Origin: JAIBJN01 sp035461525
GTDB taxonomy: Bacteria > Actinomycetota > Thermoleophilia > Gaiellales > Gaiellaceae
Length of the DNA stretch: 64,000 nucleotides
Direction: 5' to 3'
Assembly (NCBI GenBank): GCA_035461525.1
Contig: DATHVD010000039.1
Coordinates: 7,694-71,693, forward strand
Below the pieces are notes generated by a model, which was given only the letters and a program-made list of their open reading frames with translations, was not told the DNA's origin and made no database searches. Both the position numbers and the translations under genes were made by a program. Shown here one piece after another: positions 8,084 to 17,372 of this stretch. The stretch's first letter is position 1. Each line of letters begins with the position of its first letter.

Positions 8084-8467
8084 ATGGGCGACGAGCTCCT
8101 CTTCCCGCTCGTGGACGAGCCGATCGGCGAGATTGTCGAGCGGCTGCAGTCGGAGGACACCGAGCTCGCCGTGCTGGCCGCCTCCCCGCGGCGCCAGCTG
8201 GCCTTTCGGACGTTCGCGTACGTCCGAGTCGGGATCCTCCTCGGCGGCCTCCTCGTCGAGCGGGACCTCGATCCCGGCGGCGAGGGCACGTGGGTCGACC
8301 AGCTCCTGGGCGATCCGGCCGTGCTCGAAGCGGTTCGCGCCGAGGTGCTCGCAGTCGGGAGGGAGGTCGCCACCGACCCGGCTCTGGCCGAGGAAGAGCC
8401 GGTCGGCCCGGACGAGGACGCCCGCCGGCGATTCCGGGAGTTCGCGCGCCGGCTCGAGGCGCCCTAG
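8084..8467 (+). CDS. conserved hypothetical protein
   Basis: A 127-residue soluble acidic protein that I do not recognise. It has no cysteines, signal peptide or clear membrane span; one mildly hydrophobic stretch (VRVGILLGGLLVE, near residue 48) is probably a buried helix. The C-terminus is Arg/Glu-rich (DEDARRRFREFARRLEAP) and likely helical. ATG 8084 lies 11 bases after the TauE second-half stop, so it may be the last gene of that transcript. Codon use looks typical of the neighbourhood. Confidence 0.65.
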   Translation: MGDELLFPLVDEPIGEIVERLQSEDTELAVLAASPRRQLAFRTFAYVRVGILLGGLLVERDLDPGGEGTWVDQLLGDPAVLEAVRAEVLAVGREVATDPALAEEEPVGPDEDARRRFREFARRLEAP

Positions 8468-8507
8468 GCGGTTTCACTCTTCCGTCGAGGCCGCTAACCT
8501 CTCGGAG

Positions 8508-9956
8508 GTGGGCCACCGCGGCGTCTACGCGACGATTCTCGCCCTGGGCATCCTGGCCCTCGGCGCTCCCGTGGCCGCGCAGAGCCCTCCGGACTCGTCC
8601 TCGCAGGCCATCGGCGTCCGCGTCGTCCTCCCGGACGGCACGCGTGAGCTGGCGGCCAGCGTCGCGGCGCCGCCCCGCTCGAGCGGGACCCTGAACGGCT
8701 GGTCCTACGGCGACGCCGCGGCCGCGGGCTGGCTCTCCGCCTCGGCACGGACCGGCACGATCGCGAACGGCGCGACCGCGGTGGGCAGCTCGACGGTGCA
8801 GTCGATCTCGCTCTTCGGCGGGGAGATCACCGCCGACGCCGTCTTCGTCAAGGCCACCGCCCGTGCGAACGGCGAGGCCGCCTCCGGCTCGCTCGGCGGG
8901 TCGTCGATCTCGAACCTCGTCGTGCTCGGCAAGAGCGTGGAGGCCGCGCCGAACACCCGCGTCGGCCTGGGCGACTGGGGCTATGTGGTCGTCCTCGAGC
9001 AGGCCGTCGTCCGCCAGAACGCGAAGCGGCTCGGCTACCGCAGCTTCGCCATCGGCCTGCACGTCGTCCTCACGGCCGCGCACGGCGGCCTCCCCGCGGG
9101 AGCGGAGATCATGCTCGGCTACGCCGAGGCGGCCGCGAGCGCGCCCAAGGCGCAGCCCCCGGCACCACCGCCCCCGGCACCGACGCCACCGCCCGCCGAG
9201 GGAGGCGCGGGGCAGCAGCCGTCGCGCGACCCGGTGCCGACGCCGCCGGGGTCGAAGACGACGGTGCCGCCGAGCATCGCCAACCCGCCGGCCGGCGTCG
9301 AGCCCCGGCTCACGCGCGGCGGCTACGTGTTCCCGGTGTACGGGCCCGCGTCCTTCACCGACGACTTCGGCGCCGCGCGCGCGACCACCGGCTGGCACCA
9401 CGGGAACGACATCTTCGCCCCGCTCGGCGCGCCGATCCTCGCCGTGGCCGACGGGACGCTCTTCAACGTCGGCTGGAACGACATCGGCGGCAACCGGTTC
9501 TGGCTGCGCGACGGAGCGGGGAACGAGTTCTACTACGCCCACCTCTCGGCCTTCTCCCCGCTCGCGCAGGAAGGCCGGGCGGTGAAGGCCGGCGACGTCA
9601 TCGGCTTCGTCGGGGCTACCGGGGACGCGGTGGGAACGCCACCCCACCTCCACTTCGAGGTCCACCCACGGGAGCTCCTCTGGATGGGCTACGACGGCGT
9701 GATCAACCCGTACCCGTACCTCAACGCCTGGCTGCGCCTCGACGACCTCGACTTCGGCGGCTGGACGCCCGATCCGGGGCGGGCGCCGAAGGCCGGCGCC
9801 GTGCTCCTGCAGGCGGAGGACATCTCCACGCTCTCGGGCCTCGGTGACGACACGCTCGCGTCGTACCTGGTCATGCCGGACCTCTTCGGCGAAGCCGGGC
9901 CGGGGCCGGTGATCGTCGGCGCCCAGCCCGGATTCGGCGACGACGGCGGCGGCTAG
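8508..9956 (+). CDS. secreted M23-family peptidoglycan endopeptidase
   Basis: A 482-residue exported LytM/M23 zinc metallopeptidase expected to cut peptidoglycan cross-links. The N-terminus is a Sec signal (hydrophobic YATILALGILALGAPVAAQ). A beta-rich region of about 170 residues of unknown role follows, then a Pro-rich linker (about 215-260), then the catalytic domain. GWHHGNDIF supplies His297/His298 and Asp301, and PHLHFEVH supplies His380 and His382, together the zinc site and general base. About 80 residues follow the domain. GTG 8508 is chosen because it gives a compact signal peptide. A 12-bp stem terminator spans the stop codon. Confidence 0.9.
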   Translation: MGHRGVYATILALGILALGAPVAAQSPPDSSSQAIGVRVVLPDGTRELAASVAAPPRSSGTLNGWSYGDAAAAGWLSASARTGTIANGATAVGSSTVQSISLFGGEITADAVFVKATARANGEAASGSLGGSSISNLVVLGKSVEAAPNTRVGLGDWGYVVVLEQAVVRQNAKRLGYRSFAIGLHVVLTAAHGGLPAGAEIMLGYAEAAASAPKAQPPAPPPPAPTPPPAEGGAGQQPSRDPVPTPPGSKTTVPPSIANPPAGVEPRLTRGGYVFPVYGPASFTDDFGAARATTGWHHGNDIFAPLGAPILAVADGTLFNVGWNDIGGNRFWLRDGAGNEFYYAHLSAFSPLAQEGRAVKAGDVIGFVGATGDAVGTPPHLHFEVHPRELLWMGYDGVINPYPYLNAWLRLDDLDFGGWTPDPGRAPKAGAVLLQAEDISTLSGLGDDTLASYLVMPDLFGEAGPGPVIVGAQPGFGDDGGG

Positions 9957-9970
9957 CGGCCGCCGTCGTC
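9939..9970. terminator. bidirectional terminator hairpin
   Basis: A perfect 12-bp stem, GACGACGGCGGC (9939-9950) with GCCGCCGTCGTC (9959-9970), and an 8-base loop containing the TAG stop of the M23 gene. It lies between two convergent genes. No U-tract follows, as is common in high-GC actinobacteria. Confidence 0.7.
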
Positions 9971-9980
9971 CTTCCGGCCA

Positions 9981-10385
9981 CTAGTTCTCGTTCGAGGTGA
10001 ACTCGACGGGCTCGTCCGGACCGAGGACCTTGTCCTTCAGCCACTTGCGCGTGTCGGGCCCGGTCATGGGGTTGAAGAGCACGCCGAGCGTGATCCCCGC
10101 GAGCAGGAGGGTCGTGTTCCGCGCCGTGTGCGAGTCCTTGCCCTGGACGCGGTCGCCCGCCTTGCGCAGCTCCTCGACGGCCTTGCGGAGCTCGTCCTGC
10201 ACGTCCTTGTCGCGCGCCACCCGCATCGCGAGGCCGGTGGCGCCACGGTCGCCGAGCAGCTCGTCGTAGATCTTCCGCGCCGACTCGTACGCCTTCTTCA
10301 CGTGCTCGTGGAGGTCATCGTCTTGAGCGAGCCGCTCCACGTAGGGGCGCGCCGTGTCGACTGCGCCGGTCATTCTCTCCTTCAT
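9981..10385 (-). CDS. YtxH-like stress protein
   Basis: A 134-residue protein. The N-terminal 85 residues are charged and helical (LRKAVEELRKAGDRVQGKD). The C-terminus has a single hydrophobic segment LLLAGITLGVLFNP followed by MTGPDTRKWLKDKV, which is the YtxH pattern (hydrophobic GxxxGxLFAP followed by G-x-x-T-R-K). YtxH-type proteins are small general-stress membrane-associated proteins of unclear function. ATG 10385 is preceded by AAAGGA at good spacing; the ATG at 10373 is weaker. It lies 35 bases downstream of lon, suggesting a stress operon hsp20-lon-ytxH-like. Confidence 0.78.
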   Translation of the reverse strand: MKERMTGAVDTARPYVERLAQDDDLHEHVKKAYESARKIYDELLGDRGATGLAMRVARDKDVQDELRKAVEELRKAGDRVQGKDSHTARNTTLLLAGITLGVLFNPMTGPDTRKWLKDKVLGPDEPVEFTSNEN

Positions 10386-10420
10386 CGTCGTCCTTTCGTC
10401 GTTCGGGTCGTCCGGATTAT

Positions 10421-12805
10421 CTACCCGCCGGCCGTGCGGGAAAACTCCAGGACGCGGCCGCCGGGAAAAGCCGCGTCGAAGACCTCGTCGATCGACTCGG
10501 CGAGGACGAAGCGCATCGACTCGCGCACGTCCTCCTGCAGGTCGTCCAGGTCCGGCTCGTTGTCCTTCGGGAGGACGACCGTCGAGACGCCCGCGCGCTG
10601 GGCGGCAAGCGTCTTCTCCTTCACCCCGCCGATCGGCAGCACCTGGCCGGTGAGCGTGATTTCGCCGGTCATCGCCACCTCCTCCGACACCGGCCGGTCC
10701 AGGGCGAGCGAGGCGAGCGCGGTCGCCATGGCGACCCCTGCCGACGGCCCGTCCTTGGGCACGGCCCCGGCCGGGACGTGGATGTGGACGTCGCGTCCCT
10801 CGAACCAGTCCGACTCGAGCCCGAGCGCGGAGGAATGGCCGCGCACCCAGGAGAGGGCGGCCTGCGCCGACTCGCGCATTACGTCCCCGATCTGCCCCGT
10901 CACGGTGAGCCGGCCGCGGCCGGGCATGGCCGTCGCCTCGACGAAGAGGACGTCGCCGCCCACGGGCGTGACGGCGAGCCCCGTGGCGACCCCGGGGTCG
11001 GACGTCCGCTTGCGGGGGTCGCTGGGGAACCGGCGCCGCCCGAGCCACGCGCGGACACGCTTCTCGTCGACGCGGGCGCCCTTGCGCCTCCCCTCCGCCA
11101 CCTCCCGCGCCGCCTTGCGGCAGAGTGCGGCGATCTCGCGATCGAGGTTGCGGACCCCCGCCTCGCGCGTGTACTCGCGGACGAGGAGGCGGAGCGCGCT
11201 CTCGGTGAACGTGACGCGCTTCGGGTCGAGGCCGTGCGCCGTCACCTGCTTCGGCACGAGATAGCGGCGGGCGATCCCGACCTTCTCGTCCTCGGTGTAG
11301 CCGGAGAGCGGGATGATCTCCATGCGGTCCCGGAGCGGGGCGGGGATCGTCTCGAGCTGGTTCGCGGTGCAGATGAAGAGCACCTGCGAGAGGTCGAAGG
11401 GGAGGTCGAGGTAGTGATCCCGGAACGAGTGGTTCTGCGCGGGGTCGAGCACCTCGAGCATCGCGCTCGACGGATCGCCGCGCCAGTCGGAGCCCATCTT
11501 GTCGATCTCGTCGATCATGAAGACCGGGTTCCTCGACTCGGCGTCGCGCAGCGCCCGGACGATCGTGCCGGGCATGGCGCCGATGTAGGTGCGCCGGTGG
11601 CCGCGGATCTCCGACTCGTCGCGGACGCCGCCGACCGAGACGCGCACGAACTTGCGCCCGAGCGCGCGCGCGATCGACTGGCCGAGCGACGTCTTGCCCA
11701 CGCCGGGCGGGCCGACGAAGCAGAGGATCGGCCCGGAGAGCTCGTGCTTGAGCTTCTGCACCGCGAGGTGCTCGACGATCCGCTCCTTGATCTTGTCGAG
11801 GTCGTAGTGGTCCTCGTCGAGGATGCGCCGGGCGCGCTTCAGGTCGAGGTCGTCCTCGGTCGCCTCCGACCACGGGAGGGAGAGGATCCACTCCAGGTAG
11901 GTGCGGATGACGCCGTACTCGGCCGCGGCGGGAGGCAGCTTCGCGAGCCGGTCGAGCTCGCGGCGCGCCTGCCGGTCGGCCTCCTCGGGGAGCTCCGCCG
12001 CCTCGACCTTCCCGCGGAGCTCGGCGATCTCCGCCTGCTGCTCGTCGCCCTCCCCGAGCTCCTCCTGAATCGCCTTCAGCTGCTGGCGGAGGAGGAACTC
12101 CCGCTGCGTCTTGTCCATCTCCTCCTGCACCTGCGACTGGAGCTTCGTCCCCAGCTCGAAGACCTCGAGCTCGCGGGAGAGGATCGCCGTCAGCCTGCGC
12201 AGGCGCTCCTCGACGTCCGCCGCCTCGAGGAGCTCCTGTTTCTCCTCGGTCTTGAGGCGGATCGTGGAGGCGATCAGGTTGGCGAGCACGCCGGGGCTCT
12301 CCGCGTTCGCGGCGGCGAACTCGAGCTCCTCCGGAAGGTAAGGCGCGGCGGCGACGATCCGGGCGAAGAGCGCCTCGAGCGAGCGAGCAAGCGCTTCTGC
12401 CTCCTTCTCGCGCGCGACGACGTCGGGCATCGGGGTGAAGCGCCCGACGAGGTACGGCTCGGTCTCGTCGATGCCGTCCAGCCGGACCCGCTCGAGGCCC
12501 TGGACGAGCACGCGCAGCGTCCCGTCGGGGACGCGCATCATCTTGTGGACGATCGCTGAGGTTCCGACCTCGTACAGCTCCTCCGCGCGCTCGGGCGTCT
12601 CGACGTCGGGCGAGCGCGAGGTGACGAGGGCGATCCTGAGGTCGCCGGCCACGGCCTCGTCAACGAGCCGGATGGAGCGCTCCTGGCCGATGGCGAGCGG
12701 GGTCACCGACGAGGGGAAGACGACCGACTCCCGTAGAGGCAGGATGGGGAGCAGCCCAGGCTCCCCCGCGAGCAGCTCCTCGGTGAGGGGCTCGGGGACG
12801 CTCAT
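10421..12805 (-). CDS. lon: ATP-dependent protease Lon
   Basis: A 794-residue LonA, the homohexameric cytoplasmic AAA+ serine protease that degrades damaged and regulatory proteins. The substrate-binding N-domain begins [13 protein letters not shown]. Walker A is GPPGVGKTS (Lys371), Walker B is [11 protein letters not shown], and the C-terminal protease domain carries KDGPSAG with catalytic Ser688 and GGVKEKT with the catalytic Lys (729/731). The length is normal. The ATG overlaps the TGA of the upstream hsp20 gene by 4 bases, so the two are coupled. No HAIR/HspR-type operator was recognised upstream of hsp20. Confidence 0.97.
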   Translation of the reverse strand: MSVPEPLTEELLAGEPGLLPILPLRESVVFPSSVTPLAIGQERSIRLVDEAVAGDLRIALVTSRSPDVETPERAEELYEVGTSAIVHKMMRVPDGTLRVLVQGLERVRLDGIDETEPYLVGRFTPMPDVVAREKEAEALARSLEALFARIVAAAPYLPEELEFAAANAESPGVLANLIASTIRLKTEEKQELLEAADVEERLRRLTAILSRELEVFELGTKLQSQVQEEMDKTQREFLLRQQLKAIQEELGEGDEQQAEIAELRGKVEAAELPEEADRQARRELDRLAKLPPAAAEYGVIRTYLEWILSLPWSEATEDDLDLKRARRILDEDHYDLDKIKERIVEHLAVQKLKHELSGPILCFVGPPGVGKTSLGQSIARALGRKFVRVSVGGVRDESEIRGHRRTYIGAMPGTIVRALRDAESRNPVFMIDEIDKMGSDWRGDPSSAMLEVLDPAQNHSFRDHYLDLPFDLSQVLFICTANQLETIPAPLRDRMEIIPLSGYTEDEKVGIARRYLVPKQVTAHGLDPKRVTFTESALRLLVREYTREAGVRNLDREIAALCRKAAREVAEGRRKGARVDEKRVRAWLGRRRFPSDPRKRTSDPGVATGLAVTPVGGDVLFVEATAMPGRGRLTVTGQIGDVMRESAQAALSWVRGHSSALGLESDWFEGRDVHIHVPAGAVPKDGPSAGVAMATALASLALDRPVSEEVAMTGEITLTGQVLPIGGVKEKTLAAQRAGVSTVVLPKDNEPDLDDLQEDVRESMRFVLAESIDEVFDAAFPGGRVLEFSRTAGG

Positions 12806-13236
12806 TGCTCGCCCCGCGTGACGGCGATTCGCGTCGGCCCGCTCTTCCGTGCGGCCACGGGCAGGACGATCGTGAGCAGCCCGCGCTCGTAGTGCGCCTC
12901 GGCCGCACCCGCGTTGAGGCCGTCTCCGACGGCGAGGCGGCGCTCGAACGGCCCGTAGTCGATCTCGATGTGCTCGTAGCGTCGCGTGGACTCCGACTCG
13001 CGCGTGCGTGTGCCCGAGATCGAGAGGACGCCGTCGGCGACCGCGACGTCGATCCCGTCCGGGTCGATCCCGGGGAGCTCGACGACGACGTGCACTGCGG
13101 CCGGCTCCTCCGTCCGGTAGACGTCCACGCGCGGGCGGAAGCCCAGGCGCTGCGGCACCAGCCGGTGGTGCCAGAGATCGGCGAAGAGCTCCTCCATGTC
13201 GCTGGAGAGTCTGGCGGGGTCCCTGCGGCGGGTCAT
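12802..13236 (-). CDS. Hsp20/alpha-crystallin family small heat-shock protein
   Basis: A 144-residue small heat-shock protein acting as an ATP-independent holdase. The alpha-crystallin domain spans about residues 36-135, with VDVYRTEEPAAVHVVVELPG, VADGVLSISGTR and the closing strand AHYERGLLTIVLPV. The N-terminal arm (SSDMEELFADLWHH) is typical. ATG 13236 starts 15 bases from a divergent small ORF. It is the first gene of the minus-strand hsp20-lon operon, pairing a holdase with a protease that clears what it binds. Confidence 0.92.
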   Translation of the reverse strand: MTRRRDPARLSSDMEELFADLWHHRLVPQRLGFRPRVDVYRTEEPAAVHVVVELPGIDPDGIDVAVADGVLSISGTRTRESESTRRYEHIEIDYGPFERRLAVGDGLNAGAAEAHYERGLLTIVLPVAARKSGPTRIAVTRGEQ

Positions 13237-13251
13237 GCGACAATCGTAGCC

Positions 13252-13377
13252 ATGGGCCGCATCCTCAAGGCCGCGGCTGCCGCGCTCGGCCTCCTCCTCT
13301 ATGTCTGGGTCGCGGCCGTCCGCCTCGCGCCGGGCATCCGCGCGCGCAAGGCCGCACGCCGCTCTCTCGGCCGCTGA
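13252..13377 (+). CDS. small single-pass membrane protein, hypothetical
   Basis: A 41-residue open frame from ATG 13252 encoding one hydrophobic helix (AAAAALGLLLYVWVAAV) and a basic tail (RARKAARRSLGR), divergent from hsp20. Positive-inside rules would place the tail in the cytoplasm. There is no recognised family and no strong Shine-Dalgarno sequence, so a chance ORF cannot be excluded. Confidence 0.4.
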   Translation: MGRILKAAAAALGLLLYVWVAAVRLAPGIRARKAARRSLGR

Positions 13378-13404
13378 TCCCCCACCCACGTGGCCCCGCC
13401 CCGC

Positions 13405-13433
13405 TTGACAGGGCACGTAGTCATGTGTAAAAG
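13405..13433 (+). promoter_or_regulatory. sigma-70-type promoter of the arsR-like gene
   Basis: A perfect TTGACA -35 (13405-13410), 17-base spacer and TAAAAG -10-like hexamer (13428-13433), in a locally AT-rich stretch of otherwise GC-rich DNA. Two direct repeats, GTCATGTG (13420-13427) and GTCATATG (13440-13447), lie 20 bases apart (two helical turns) over the -10 and the start codon. They are a candidate autoregulatory operator. Confidence 0.6.
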
Positions 13434-13444
13434 AAAGTTGTCAT

Positions 13445-13798
13445 ATGAAATCTCAAAGCAGACCCAACTTCGACTCGCTCACGGGCGACGAGCTCGTCCG
13501 CGTCCTGGCGGCGCTCTCCAACCCGCACCGGCTCCGCATCCTCGCGGCCCTGGTGCGGGGCCGGGTGCACGTCAGCCAGCTCGCCAGGGACGTCGGCCTG
13601 AGTCGCCCGCTCGCGCACGTGCACCTGCAGAGGCTCGAGGCCGCCGGCCTCGTGTCGGGGCAGCTCGAGCTCTCGGAGGAGGGAAAGGCCATGAAGTTCT
13701 TCGAGGTCACCCCGTTCGCGCTCACCCTGACGCCGGAACACGTGGCGGAGGCGGCGCGGACGCTGGGAGACCGCGAGGGGAAGGAGGAAGGAGCATGA
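13445..13798 (+). CDS. ArsR-type winged-helix transcriptional regulator
   Basis: A 117-residue HTH repressor. ALSNPHRLRILAALV opens the ArsR winged helix, VSQLARDVGLSRPLAHVHLQRLEAAGLV is the recognition region, and the wing is near residues 75-90. No CxC metal-binding motif is present on helix 3, so a metal-sensing role is not supported. ATG 13445 lies inside the second copy of the GTCATRTG repeat, consistent with autorepression. It overlaps the next gene by 4 bases; together they resemble actinobacterial cassettes in which an ArsR-like regulator controls a small membrane protein. Confidence 0.87.
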   Translation: MKSQSRPNFDSLTGDELVRVLAALSNPHRLRILAALVRGRVHVSQLARDVGLSRPLAHVHLQRLEAAGLVSGQLELSEEGKAMKFFEVTPFALTLTPEHVAEAARTLGDREGKEEGA

Positions 13799-14070
13799 TC
13801 CACGCAGCCACGAGCTGGGCCGACGCCGGCATCGCCATCGCCGGCATCGCGTTCGTCACCATCGTCGCCAGCGTCCTGATCTGGCAGATCTTCTCGACAG
13901 GCCGGACCGGGCTCTCGGCCAAGCGCGAGCGGGCCTACCAGCAGCTTGCGGAGGAGTCGTCGGAGGGCCAGCGCCGGACCGCCGAGGCGCTCGAGCGCGC
14001 GGCCGCCGAGCTCAAGCAGCTCCGCCGTCAGACGGGCGAGCTCGAGCGGATGCTGAAGGAGGTGGAGTAG
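13795..14070 (+). CDS. small membrane protein with coiled-coil tail
   Basis: A 91-residue protein. One membrane helix (IAIAGIAFVTIVASVLIWQIF) follows a short N-terminus, and residues 45-90 form a charged heptad-like helix (ALERAAAELKQLRRQTGELERML). It has an excellent Shine-Dalgarno (AAGGAGGAAGGAG) before ATG 13795, overlapping the arsR-like stop. The function is unknown; it is the probable target or partner of the regulator. I do not recognise a named family. Confidence 0.75.
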   Translation: MIHAATSWADAGIAIAGIAFVTIVASVLIWQIFSTGRTGLSAKRERAYQQLAEESSEGQRRTAEALERAAAELKQLRRQTGELERMLKEVE

Positions 14071-14125
14071 CTACGCTGAGCCTGCTCGGCTCCTGCCCGC
14101 CACCCGACCCTTGAGAGGCCGTGAG

Positions 14126-16312
14126 ATGGAGCGTTTGACCTGCGGCGTCATCCGCTGGCGCTGGGCCGTCCTCGGCTCCTGGAGCGCCATCCTCCTCGTC
14201 TCCGTCGTGGCGGCGAGCGGCCTCAGCGACCTGCTCACGAACCGCTTCTCGCTACCCGGGACGGACACGGCGAGGGCCGAGCGGATCCTCGAGGAGCGCT
14301 TCGGGCAGAAGTCGACCGGGTCGTTCACGATCGTCGTCCGGGGCGAGCCCGGCTCGGCCGAGAGCCTCCTCGTTCCGGCCGAGCAGGCTGCGCTCGCCGC
14401 GTCGAGCGTCCTGCCCACGTCGGAGGTGGCCTCGGTCCAGGCGGTCTCCGACCGCGTCGTCACGGCGCTGATCGTCTCCAACCTCGAGCCGGCAGACGCG
14501 AAGGGCTACACGGCGCCGATACGCGAGGCCGTCGGGGAGATTCCCGGCGCGGAGACGTTCGTCTCCGGGCAGGCGGCCATCGAGCACGACCTCGACCCGG
14601 TCTTCGCCCAGGACATCAAGGTGGGCGAGTTCTTCATCGCCGTCCCCATCGCGGTCCTCATCCTCGTCTTCGTCTTCGGGACGGCGGCCGCCGTCCTCCC
14701 GCTCCTGCTCGCGCTCGTGACCATCCCGACGACCCTCGGGATCGTCTGGATCTTCGCCAACTTCATGGAGCTGACGACGTACCTGCAGCAGCTCGTCTCC
14801 CTCATCGGCCTCGCGATCGCCATCGACTACTCGCTCCTCGTCGTCCACCGCTACCGCGAGGAGCTCGCGAGCGGGAGGACGAAGGAGGACGCGCTCGTGC
14901 GGACGATGGAGACCGCGGGGAGGGCGGTCGTCTTCTCGGGCACCGCCGTCGGGATCGGGCTCGCGCTCATGCTCTTCATGCCTCTGCCGTTCATGCGCGG
15001 CTTCGGGATCGGCGGGTTGATGATCCCGCTCGTCTCCGTCGTCTGCGCGCTCACGCTCCTCCCCGTGCTGCTCTGGTTCACGGCGGGGCCGCTCGACCGC
15101 GTGCGCCTCGTCCCCCGGCGCGTCCTCGCCCGGCGCGAGGACGAGGAGCGGAGCCTCTGGGCCCGCCTCGCGCGCATGATCATGCGCCGGCCGGCCGCCT
15201 TCGCCGCGGCGACGACGGCGCTGCTCGTCACGCTCGCCCTGCCCGTCCTGACGATGGAGGTCGGACCCGGCTCGAACAAGGGCATCCCGCAGGGTCTCGA
15301 GGGCGTCCAGGGCCTCAACATCATCTCGGAGGAGGTGGGCGAGGGCGCGCTCGCGCCGACGACGATCGTGCTCGACACGGGCCGGCCCGGAGGCGTCGAC
15401 GACGCGGCGGTCGGTGCCTCGCTGGAGCGGCTCCAGGCCGGCCTCGCCGCCGACCCCGAGGTGGCCGCGGTCACTCTCGACCCGGCCAGCGTCCAGTACG
15501 TGGACACGACGCGGCAGTACCTGCAGCTGCAGGTCGTCGGTAGGAGCGAGTACGGGGTGCCGGAGGCCCTCGACTTCGTCGACCGGCTGCGCGACGACAT
15601 CGTCCCGGCGGCCGGGTTCCCGGACGCGGTCGCCGTCTACGCGGGCGGCGGGCCGCCGAGCGGCGTCGACTTCCTCGACGTCACCTACGGCGCCTTCCCC
15701 TGGCTCGTGCTCGCCGTGCTCCTGCTCACGTACGTGCTCCTCCTGCGGGCGTTCCGCTCTCTTCTCATCCCGCTCAAGGCGATCGTCCTCAACCTGCTCG
15801 GGATCGGCGCGGCCTACGGGCTCCTCGTCGTCTTCTTCAAGTGGGGCGCGGCCGAGTGGTTCGGGCTGATCGGCTTCGACCAGATCGAGGGCTGGATCCC
15901 GGTCTTCGTCTTTGCCATGGTCTTCGGCCTCTCCATGGACTACGAGGTCTTCCTCGTCTCGCGCATGCGCGAGGAGTGGGACGAGACGGGCGACAACCTC
16001 CGCGCCGTCTCACTCGGGCTGGCCAGGACCGGGCGGATCGTCACGGCGGCAGGGCTGATCATGGTCGCCGCGTTCATGGGCTTCGTCGCCGGGTCGATCG
16101 TCGGCCTGCAGCAGTTCGGCTTCGGCCTCGCCGTGGCGATCCTCATCGACGTGACGATCGTGCGCGCGCTCCTCGTCCCGAGCGCGATGGCGCTCTTCGG
16201 CCGCTGGAACTGGTGGCTGCCTCCCCGCGTCGCCCGGCTCGTGCGGGTGGAGCCGTCGCCGGTCCGGCCGAAGGGCCCGGGCCGCCCGGCGCCGTCCCCG
16301 GCCGGCCGCTAG
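14126..16312 (+). CDS. MMPL-family RND-like transporter
   Basis: A 728-residue membrane protein of the MMPL family, which exports lipids or drugs using the proton gradient. The topology is one N-terminal helix (RWAVLGSWSAILLVSVVAASG), an extracytoplasmic domain, five helices (about 170-330), a second extracytoplasmic domain and five C-terminal helices. Family marks are AIDYSLLVVHRYREE in the first half and FGLSMDYEVFLVSRMREEWDE in the second, with the coupling Asp in each DY pair. ATG 14126 follows GAGAGG; an upstream TTG at 14111 is a less likely start. The substrate is unknown. The stop is 9 bases before the macro-domain gene. Confidence 0.93.
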   Translation: MERLTCGVIRWRWAVLGSWSAILLVSVVAASGLSDLLTNRFSLPGTDTARAERILEERFGQKSTGSFTIVVRGEPGSAESLLVPAEQAALAASSVLPTSEVASVQAVSDRVVTALIVSNLEPADAKGYTAPIREAVGEIPGAETFVSGQAAIEHDLDPVFAQDIKVGEFFIAVPIAVLILVFVFGTAAAVLPLLLALVTIPTTLGIVWIFANFMELTTYLQQLVSLIGLAIAIDYSLLVVHRYREELASGRTKEDALVRTMETAGRAVVFSGTAVGIGLALMLFMPLPFMRGFGIGGLMIPLVSVVCALTLLPVLLWFTAGPLDRVRLVPRRVLARREDEERSLWARLARMIMRRPAAFAAATTALLVTLALPVLTMEVGPGSNKGIPQGLEGVQGLNIISEEVGEGALAPTTIVLDTGRPGGVDDAAVGASLERLQAGLAADPEVAAVTLDPASVQYVDTTRQYLQLQVVGRSEYGVPEALDFVDRLRDDIVPAAGFPDAVAVYAGGGPPSGVDFLDVTYGAFPWLVLAVLLLTYVLLLRAFRSLLIPLKAIVLNLLGIGAAYGLLVVFFKWGAAEWFGLIGFDQIEGWIPVFVFAMVFGLSMDYEVFLVSRMREEWDETGDNLRAVSLGLARTGRIVTAAGLIMVAAFMGFVAGSIVGLQQFGFGLAVAILIDVTIVRALLVPSAMALFGRWNWWLPPRVARLVRVEPSPVRPKGPGRPAPSPAGR

Positions 16313-16321
16313 GCTCGGCGC

Positions 16322-16813
16322 ATGGAGCTTGAGGTAGTCGAGGGCGACATCACCCGTCTGGACGTCGATGCGATCGCCAACGCGGCCAACGACCGCCTCT
16401 GGATGGGCGCGGGCGTCGCGGGCGCGATCAAGCGCGCCGGCGGCGAGGAGATCGAGCGTGAGGCGACGGCGAAGGGGCCGATCGCCCTCGGCGACGCCGT
16501 CGCCACGGGCGCCGGTCGCCTCGCCGCGCGGCACGTCATCCACGGAGCCGTCATGGGCCAGGACCTGCGGACGGACGCGGACCTCGTGGGCCGCACGACG
16601 CGGCGCTCTCTCGAGGTGGCCGACGAGCTCGGCTGCCGCTCGCTCGCGTTGCCCGCCTTCGGGACGGGCGTCGGCGGGTTCCCTCTTCCCGAATGTGCCC
16701 GGATCATGGTCGGCGAGGCACGCGCCCACGACCCCCGCACGCTCGAGCGCGTCGTCTTCGCCGTCTACGGCGAGGACGCCGAGTCGGCCTTCCGCGCTGC
16801 GCTCAGCGTCTAA
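16322..16813 (+). CDS. macro-domain protein (ADP-ribose/O-acetyl-ADP-ribose hydrolase type)
   Basis: A 163-residue stand-alone macro domain. GDITRLDVDAIANAAN gives the Asp and Asn that hold the adenine and distal ribose, GAGVAGAIKRAGG is the diphosphate loop, and LPAFGTGVGGFP is the second loop. Such proteins remove ADP-ribose or deacetylate O-acetyl-ADP-ribose. ATG 16322 lies 9 bases after the MMPL stop. The 3' end overlaps the convergent reductase gene by 11 bases. Confidence 0.9.
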   Translation: MELEVVEGDITRLDVDAIANAANDRLWMGAGVAGAIKRAGGEEIEREATAKGPIALGDAVATGAGRLAARHVIHGAVMGQDLRTDADLVGRTTRRSLEVADELGCRSLALPAFGTGVGGFPLPECARIMVGEARAHDPRTLERVVFAVYGEDAESAFRAALSV

Positions 16814-17330
16814 CGCGGTAGCGCAGGAGCGCGCCGGCGCCGGGAACCGCGCGCGCCTCGACGGGCTCGAGCCGGTGGAGGCCGACGTCGTCGGGGAAGA
16901 GTGGGATGCCGTCGCCCAGAAGCACGGGGATGACGCCGAGCTCGACCGCGTCGAGGAGGCCCTCCCGGAGGAAGAGGCCGGCCGCGCGCGAGCCGCCGAG
17001 GATCCAGACCCGACCGCGCGCCTCCCGCCGCAGGCGCGCGACGAGGCCGGCGGGGTCGGAGCCGTCCCACGCGAAGGCCGAGGCCGGCGCGTCCTCGCCG
17101 AGCGGCGTGCTCGTGAGGACGGCGGCCGGCTTGTCGCCGTAGGCCCAGGCGAAGCCGACCGCCTGGTCGAACGTCGTCCGTCCGGTGACGATGCTGCCGA
17201 CCTCGGCGAAGAAGGCGTCGTAGCCGTAGTCGCCGGAGGGCGCGTCGCTCAGCCAGTCCACCCCGCCGTCCGCCGTGGCGATGTAGCCGTCGAGGCTCGC
17301 GGCGGCGTAGTAGACGACGTCGTCGGGCAC
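16803..17330 (-). CDS. RibD C-terminal/dihydrofolate-reductase-like protein
   Basis: A 175-residue RibD_C-type NAD(P)H reductase fold. The N-terminus VVYYAAASLDGYIATADGGVDWL is typical, GSIVTGRTTFDQAVGFAW follows, and VWILGGSRAAGLFLREGLLDAVELGVIPVLLGDGIPLF contains the cofactor-binding GG. Stand-alone members are oxidoreductases of unknown substrate, not usually essential in folate or riboflavin synthesis. GTG 17330 is chosen; GTG 17348 would add six residues. It diverges from rmlA, with starts 42 bases apart, and its end overlaps the macro gene by 11 bases on the opposite strand. Confidence 0.85.
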   Translation of the reverse strand: MPDDVVYYAAASLDGYIATADGGVDWLSDAPSGDYGYDAFFAEVGSIVTGRTTFDQAVGFAWAYGDKPAAVLTSTPLGEDAPASAFAWDGSDPAGLVARLRREARGRVWILGGSRAAGLFLREGLLDAVELGVIPVLLGDGIPLFPDDVGLHRLEPVEARAVPGAGALLRYRVRR

Positions 17331-17372
17331 GACGACCGGACGGTACACACGCCGAGTAGCATCCTGCCGATC

